Source of the DNA: Candidatus Binatia bacterium
Lineage (GTDB): Bacteria > Desulfobacterota > Binatia > HRBIN30
DNA length: 64,000 nt
Assembly: GCA_023150935.1 (NCBI GenBank)
Contig: JAKLJW010000006.1
Location: 1 to 64,000 of the forward strand
Reading direction: 5' to 3'
The position numbers and the translations under genes are program-made. The notes beneath the pieces were generated by a model. That model saw only the letters and a program-made list of their open reading frames with translations. It had not been told where the DNA came from and ran no database searches. Below are positions 61,110 through 64,000 of this stretch, one piece after another (within the stretch, counting starts at the first letter, position 1; each line of letters starts with the position of its first letter).

Positions 61110-62321
61110 ATGGACGAATCGGTTCTGCACGCGATTCGCACGCGGGCGCAGGCACTCGCTCAGAGCGTCATCGACGTCCGCCGCGACATTCACAGCAATC
61201 CCGAGCTGGGCAATTGCGAACGACGGACACCGGCCCTGGTCGCCGATACCCTGCGCCCTCTCGGCTTCGACATTCGCGAGGGCGTCGGCGGCACCGGCGT
61301 CGTGGCCACTTTACGCGGTGGCCGACCGGGCCGCACGATCGCACTGCGCGCCGACATGGACGCCCTGCCGTTAAACGAGGAGAGCGACCATGCTTACCGT
61401 TCGTGTGTTCCCGGCGTCATGCACGCCTGCGGACATGACGGACACGTGGCCATGGCACTCGGCGCGGCGCGTGTCCTGCACGAGCTGCGCGACCATCTCC
61501 GGGGCAACGTCAGGTTCCTCTTCCAGCCCGCCGAAGAGACCATCGGCGGCGCGAACGAGATGATCGCCGACGGTTGCCTGGCTGCCGATCCGCCCGTCGA
61601 CGCCGTCTTCGGGCTCCACCTCTGGCCACTCATGCCGGCGGGCCAACTCAGTCTGAAGCCAGGCCCGATCATGGCCAGCGCGGATCTCCTGCGCATCGTC
61701 GTCAAGGGCGAGGGCGGCCACGCCAGCGAACCCCACACCTGCACCGATCCCGTGCCTGTGGCGGCCCAGGTCATCAACAACCTGCAGGCGCTGATCACCC
61801 GGCGCTTCGATGCCCGCAGTCCGGTGGTGGTAACGATCACGTACATGCAGGCGGGCTCGGCCTTCAACATCATACCGCCGGAGGTGGTGCTGGGCGGCAC
61901 CGTGCGCACCGTCGACCCGGAGGTCCGCGCCGCAGTCCCGGCCCGCATCGAGCACCTGGTCCGGCACACGACGGCGGCGTTCGGTGCCGACGCGGAGGTC
62001 ACTTACATCCGCGGCTCCGGCGTGGTGATGAACCACCCGGGTTTCACCGGGTTTGTCCGGCAGACGATTCAGGCCGCGCGCGGCAGCGAGAGCATCCACG
62101 ACATGGCGCAGCCGATCATGGGCGCCGAGGACTTCGGAGCATTTCTGGAACAGGTCCCCGGCGCCTTCGCATTCCTCGGCGCGCGGCCCACGCACCAGGA
62201 GCCGTATCCGTGCCACCACCCCCGGTTCGACATCGACGAACAGGCGCTGCCGGAAGGGGTGGAGATCCTGGCAACGGTGGCGATGAAGTTCCTCGACCGG
62301 GAGGCGGAGGTAGACGGCTAG
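61110..62321 (+). CDS. M20D-family amidohydrolase (hippurate/IAA-amino acid hydrolase-like)
   Basis: 403-residue metallopeptidase-fold amidohydrolase that removes acyl groups from amino acids or similar amides. Metal and catalytic segments are ALRADMDALPLNEES, VMHACGHDGHVAMALGAARV and LFQPAEETIGGANEMIADG. The dimerisation domain (about 190-300) holds VKGEGGHASEPH, and MGAEDFGAFLEQVPGAFAFLG lies near the end. ATG 61110 has TGAGG upstream; ATG 61098 is an alternative. No operon partner indicates the substrate. Confidence 0.94.
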   Translation: MDESVLHAIRTRAQALAQSVIDVRRDIHSNPELGNCERRTPALVADTLRPLGFDIREGVGGTGVVATLRGGRPGRTIALRADMDALPLNEESDHAYRSCVPGVMHACGHDGHVAMALGAARVLHELRDHLRGNVRFLFQPAEETIGGANEMIADGCLAADPPVDAVFGLHLWPLMPAGQLSLKPGPIMASADLLRIVVKGEGGHASEPHTCTDPVPVAAQVINNLQALITRRFDARSPVVVTITYMQAGSAFNIIPPEVVLGGTVRTVDPEVRAAVPARIEHLVRHTTAAFGADAEVTYIRGSGVVMNHPGFTGFVRQTIQAARGSESIHDMAQPIMGAEDFGAFLEQVPGAFAFLGARPTHQEPYPCHHPRFDIDEQALPEGVEILATVAMKFLDREAEVDG

Positions 62322-62447
62322 GAGCCTTCCCTTAATCCGGGCGCAGGGCCTGCCCCACGCCCCCGCGAAGGGACGCGGCGAAAAAGAGGCGGGCTGTCGG
62401 CGGCCACCGGTTGCTTCGCCCGCGCAAAGGCCATAGCGTTCGTGGGC

Positions 62448-63098
62448 ATGCCGTCGGTGCCGCCGCGTCTCGCCGTGTTGCTCTCCGGGGAGGGGACAAC
62501 CCTGCAGAATCTGATCGACCGGATCGCCGACGGTCGTCTCGGCGCGGAGATCGTCGTGGCGATTTCCTCGCGCGCCGGCGTTGGGGGTCTGGAACGGGCG
62601 CGGCGCGCCGGGATTCCCGCTATTGCAGTCGAGCGCAAGGCGTTTCCCGACGTCGACGCCTTCAACGACGCTCTGCACGCCGAACTTGGACGTCGACCCG
62701 TCGATCTCGTGGTGTTGGCGGGTTTCCTTTCTCCTTTTCAGTTGCGGGACCGCTACGTTGGCCGGGTACTCAACATCCACCCGGCACTCATCCCCGCGTT
62801 CTGTGGCAAGGGGCTCTATGGCGAGCGGGTCCACCGTGCCGTCATCGAGGCGGGGGTAAAGGTAACCGGTTGCACGGTGCACTTCGCCGACGACGAATAC
62901 GACCACGGCCCCATCGTCTTGCAGGGATGCATACCGGTACTCGACGACGACACGCCGCAGACGCTGGCCGCGCGGGTGCAACAGTTGGAAAACGAGCTCT
63001 ACCCGGCGGCAATCCAATTGTATGCCGAGGGGCGACTAGTGGTGTCGGGACGACGGGTCACGTTGCGCCCGCTGCCGAGCGCGACGGTGGCCGGCTGA
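62448..63098 (+). CDS. purN: Phosphoribosylglycinamide formyltransferase
   Basis: 216-residue GAR transformylase using 10-formyl-THF in purine synthesis. The catalytic triad is Asn109 and His111 in VLNIHPALIPAFCGKGLYG and Asp152 in FADDEYDHGPIVLQ. The phosphate loop reads VLLSGEGTTLQNLID, where most PurN proteins have an Asn in place of the second Thr. ATG 62448 is preferred over GTG 62442. It converges with infC, with only 12 bases between. No other pur genes are nearby. Confidence 0.93.
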   Translation: MPSVPPRLAVLLSGEGTTLQNLIDRIADGRLGAEIVVAISSRAGVGGLERARRAGIPAIAVERKAFPDVDAFNDALHAELGRRPVDLVVLAGFLSPFQLRDRYVGRVLNIHPALIPAFCGKGLYGERVHRAVIEAGVKVTGCTVHFADDEYDHGPIVLQGCIPVLDDDTPQTLAARVQQLENELYPAAIQLYAEGRLVVSGRRVTLRPLPSATVAG

Positions 63099-63110
63099 GC
63101 GACGGCCGGA

Positions 63111-63752
63111 CTAACTGCCCGACGCGGCGGGCTCGGCGGTCTTGGGCGGCTCCTGCTTGGGCGCCTCTCTTGGTTGCGGGCGGGCGGCAATGGCCTTTTT
63201 CTTCGAGGCACCGGGCGCCAGGATCATCCCCATTAGCCGGCCTTCCATGCGTGGCGTGCTGTCGATCGAGGCAATATCGCTCAACGCATCGCTGATCTTC
63301 ATGAGTTTCTCGCGGCCCAGGTTCTGGTAGGCCATCTCGCGCCCACGGAAACGCAGCGCGAACTTCACGCGGTCGCCGGCGAGCAGGAACTCGCGCGCCT
63401 TCTGGATCTGGCGCTCGATGTCGCCCACGTCGGTGCGGTAGCCGAGGCGCAGCTCCTTGACCTGCGTGGTCGCCTGTTTGCGGCGCGCCTCCGACTCCTT
63501 CTTGTGCTGCTGGTACTTGAACTTGCCGTAGTCGAGGATGCGGCAAACCGGCGGCTGCGCCGTCGGTGCTATCTCGACCAGATCGAGCTGCGCCTCCTGC
63601 GCCATGCGCAACGCATCGTCCGTCGATACGATCCCGACCTGTGAGCCATCGGCCCCGATCAGTCTGACCTGGGGCGCCCTTATGTGGCGATTGATGCGAT
63701 GCGCATCAGGGGGTGGGGGAATGAACCGTGGGCCTCGTCCGCGAAACGCCAA
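63111..63752 (-). CDS. infC: Translation initiation factor IF-3, TTG start
   Basis: 213-residue IF-3 that binds the 30S subunit and checks start codons. The N-domain has HRINRHIRAPQVRLI and LVEIAPTAQPPVCRILDYGK. The linker is YQQHKKESEARRKQ, and the C-domain has KVKELRLGYRTD-like sequence and FRGREMAYQNLGREKL. A Lys/Pro/Ala-rich tail ends the protein. TTG 63752, preceded by AAGGAAGG, gives an MAFRGRGPR-type start. IF-3 genes often use rare start codons that IF-3 itself discriminates against, giving autoregulation. rpmI and rplT, the usual next genes, are absent here. Confidence 0.93.
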   Translation of the reverse strand: MAFRGRGPRFIPPPPDAHRINRHIRAPQVRLIGADGSQVGIVSTDDALRMAQEAQLDLVEIAPTAQPPVCRILDYGKFKYQQHKKESEARRKQATTQVKELRLGYRTDVGDIERQIQKAREFLLAGDRVKFALRFRGREMAYQNLGREKLMKISDALSDIASIDSTPRMEGRLMGMILAPGASKKKAIAARPQPREAPKQEPPKTAEPAASGS

Positions 63753-64000
63753 ATGACCTTCCTTTCGCCTGCGCTCTCTTCGAACCGCTTCCGTCTTTAC
63801 ACCGCCGCACGCCGGGACACAATGGTCCAGTCGCAGGCGGCTGGTGGCACCGCTTAGCAGCGCCCCCAAAGGAAACCACCGCCCGACCTCGGCACAACCC
63901 GCGCCAGGCAACCGGGAAGTCTCGGGTCAACCTGTCGTCCGGACTTCCTTACCCTGCCCGGCCCATCGGGCGACTCAGACCTGGAGCAACACCCGCCACA
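63753..64000. other. infC leader to window edge, no gene recognised
   Basis: About 250 bases upstream of infC on the minus strand. An inverted pair GGAAGTC/GACTTCC (about 63915-63948) could form a leader hairpin. No coding frame with family resemblance is present on either strand; thrS might lie beyond the edge. Confidence 0.35.

Noticed and set aside
63790-64000. GGAAGTCCGG on the minus strand, reminiscent of the RNase P RNA core
   Set aside because: The conserved GAGGAAAGTCC core lacks a base, and no matching 3' conserved region or P4 pairing was found.

Overview
The window is GC-rich, densely packed bacterial DNA from a Gram-negative organism. The outer-membrane evidence is direct: bamA, skp, a LolCDE-type exporter, lpxA, lpxI, lpxB, msbA and the Kdo transferase waaA sit in one long co-directional cluster. 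Several exported proteins carry Thr-Pro linkers, EF-hand dockerin-like repeats, cohesin-like domains and Cys-TM-Arg tails. That style, with the gene content, suggests a deltaproteobacteria-like lineage such as Candidatus Binatota. This is an inference; no rRNA or marker set was available to confirm it.

Layout. 2-4915: C-terminal part of a cyclic beta-1,2-glucan synthase cut by the window edge. 5008-7092: GMC oxidoreductase plus a gluconate-dehydrogenase-subunit-3-like partner. 7139-10883 (minus): two exported proteins, a YVTN propeller with a cohesin-like domain and a frameshifted beta-helix/dockerin/cohesin protein. 11290-14955: enoyl-CoA hydratase/isomerase, TesB thioesterase, acyl-CoA dehydrogenase and a YebC-family protein. 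15052-30824 (minus): envelope-biogenesis cluster, transcribed lysS, two LolC/E permeases, lolD, bamA, skp, lpxA, lpxI, a Gfo/Idh oxidoreductase, lpxB, msbA, an acyltransferase and waaA. Most joints from lolD to msbA overlap by a few bases. 30947-32344 (minus): a secreted trypsin-like protease with PPC and dockerin domains.

32345-36300 is an accessory pocket. It holds a nucleotidyltransferase/partner pair, a truncated thiolase, a HicBA module, relics of a PIN toxin and an AAA ATPase, and several palindromic repeats. Three of these are unusual: hairpins whose arms are short-period tandem motifs and whose loops carry the start of a four-helix-bundle (S23-like) reading frame. The arm motif differs between hairpins, yet the two arms of each hairpin are complementary. 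This is the best candidate here for an undescribed element; a related hairpin without a coding loop lies at 17140-17211.

36321-64000: peroxiredoxin; a secreted sugar-dehydrogenase-like protein with dockerin repeats; a CaCA exchanger; a complete Mrp antiporter operon with mrpA split in two; an ArsR-methyltransferase fusion overlapping ahcY; a HEAT-repeat protein; ctaA; an RsbW/STAS/PP2C partner-switching module; a two-gene aminoethylphosphonate pathway; a large FG-GAP-type exported protein; a GrxD/BolA pair; a Nudix hydrolase; an M20 amidohydrolase; purN; and infC with a TTG start.

No rRNA, tRNA, CRISPR array, intact transposase or prophage was seen.
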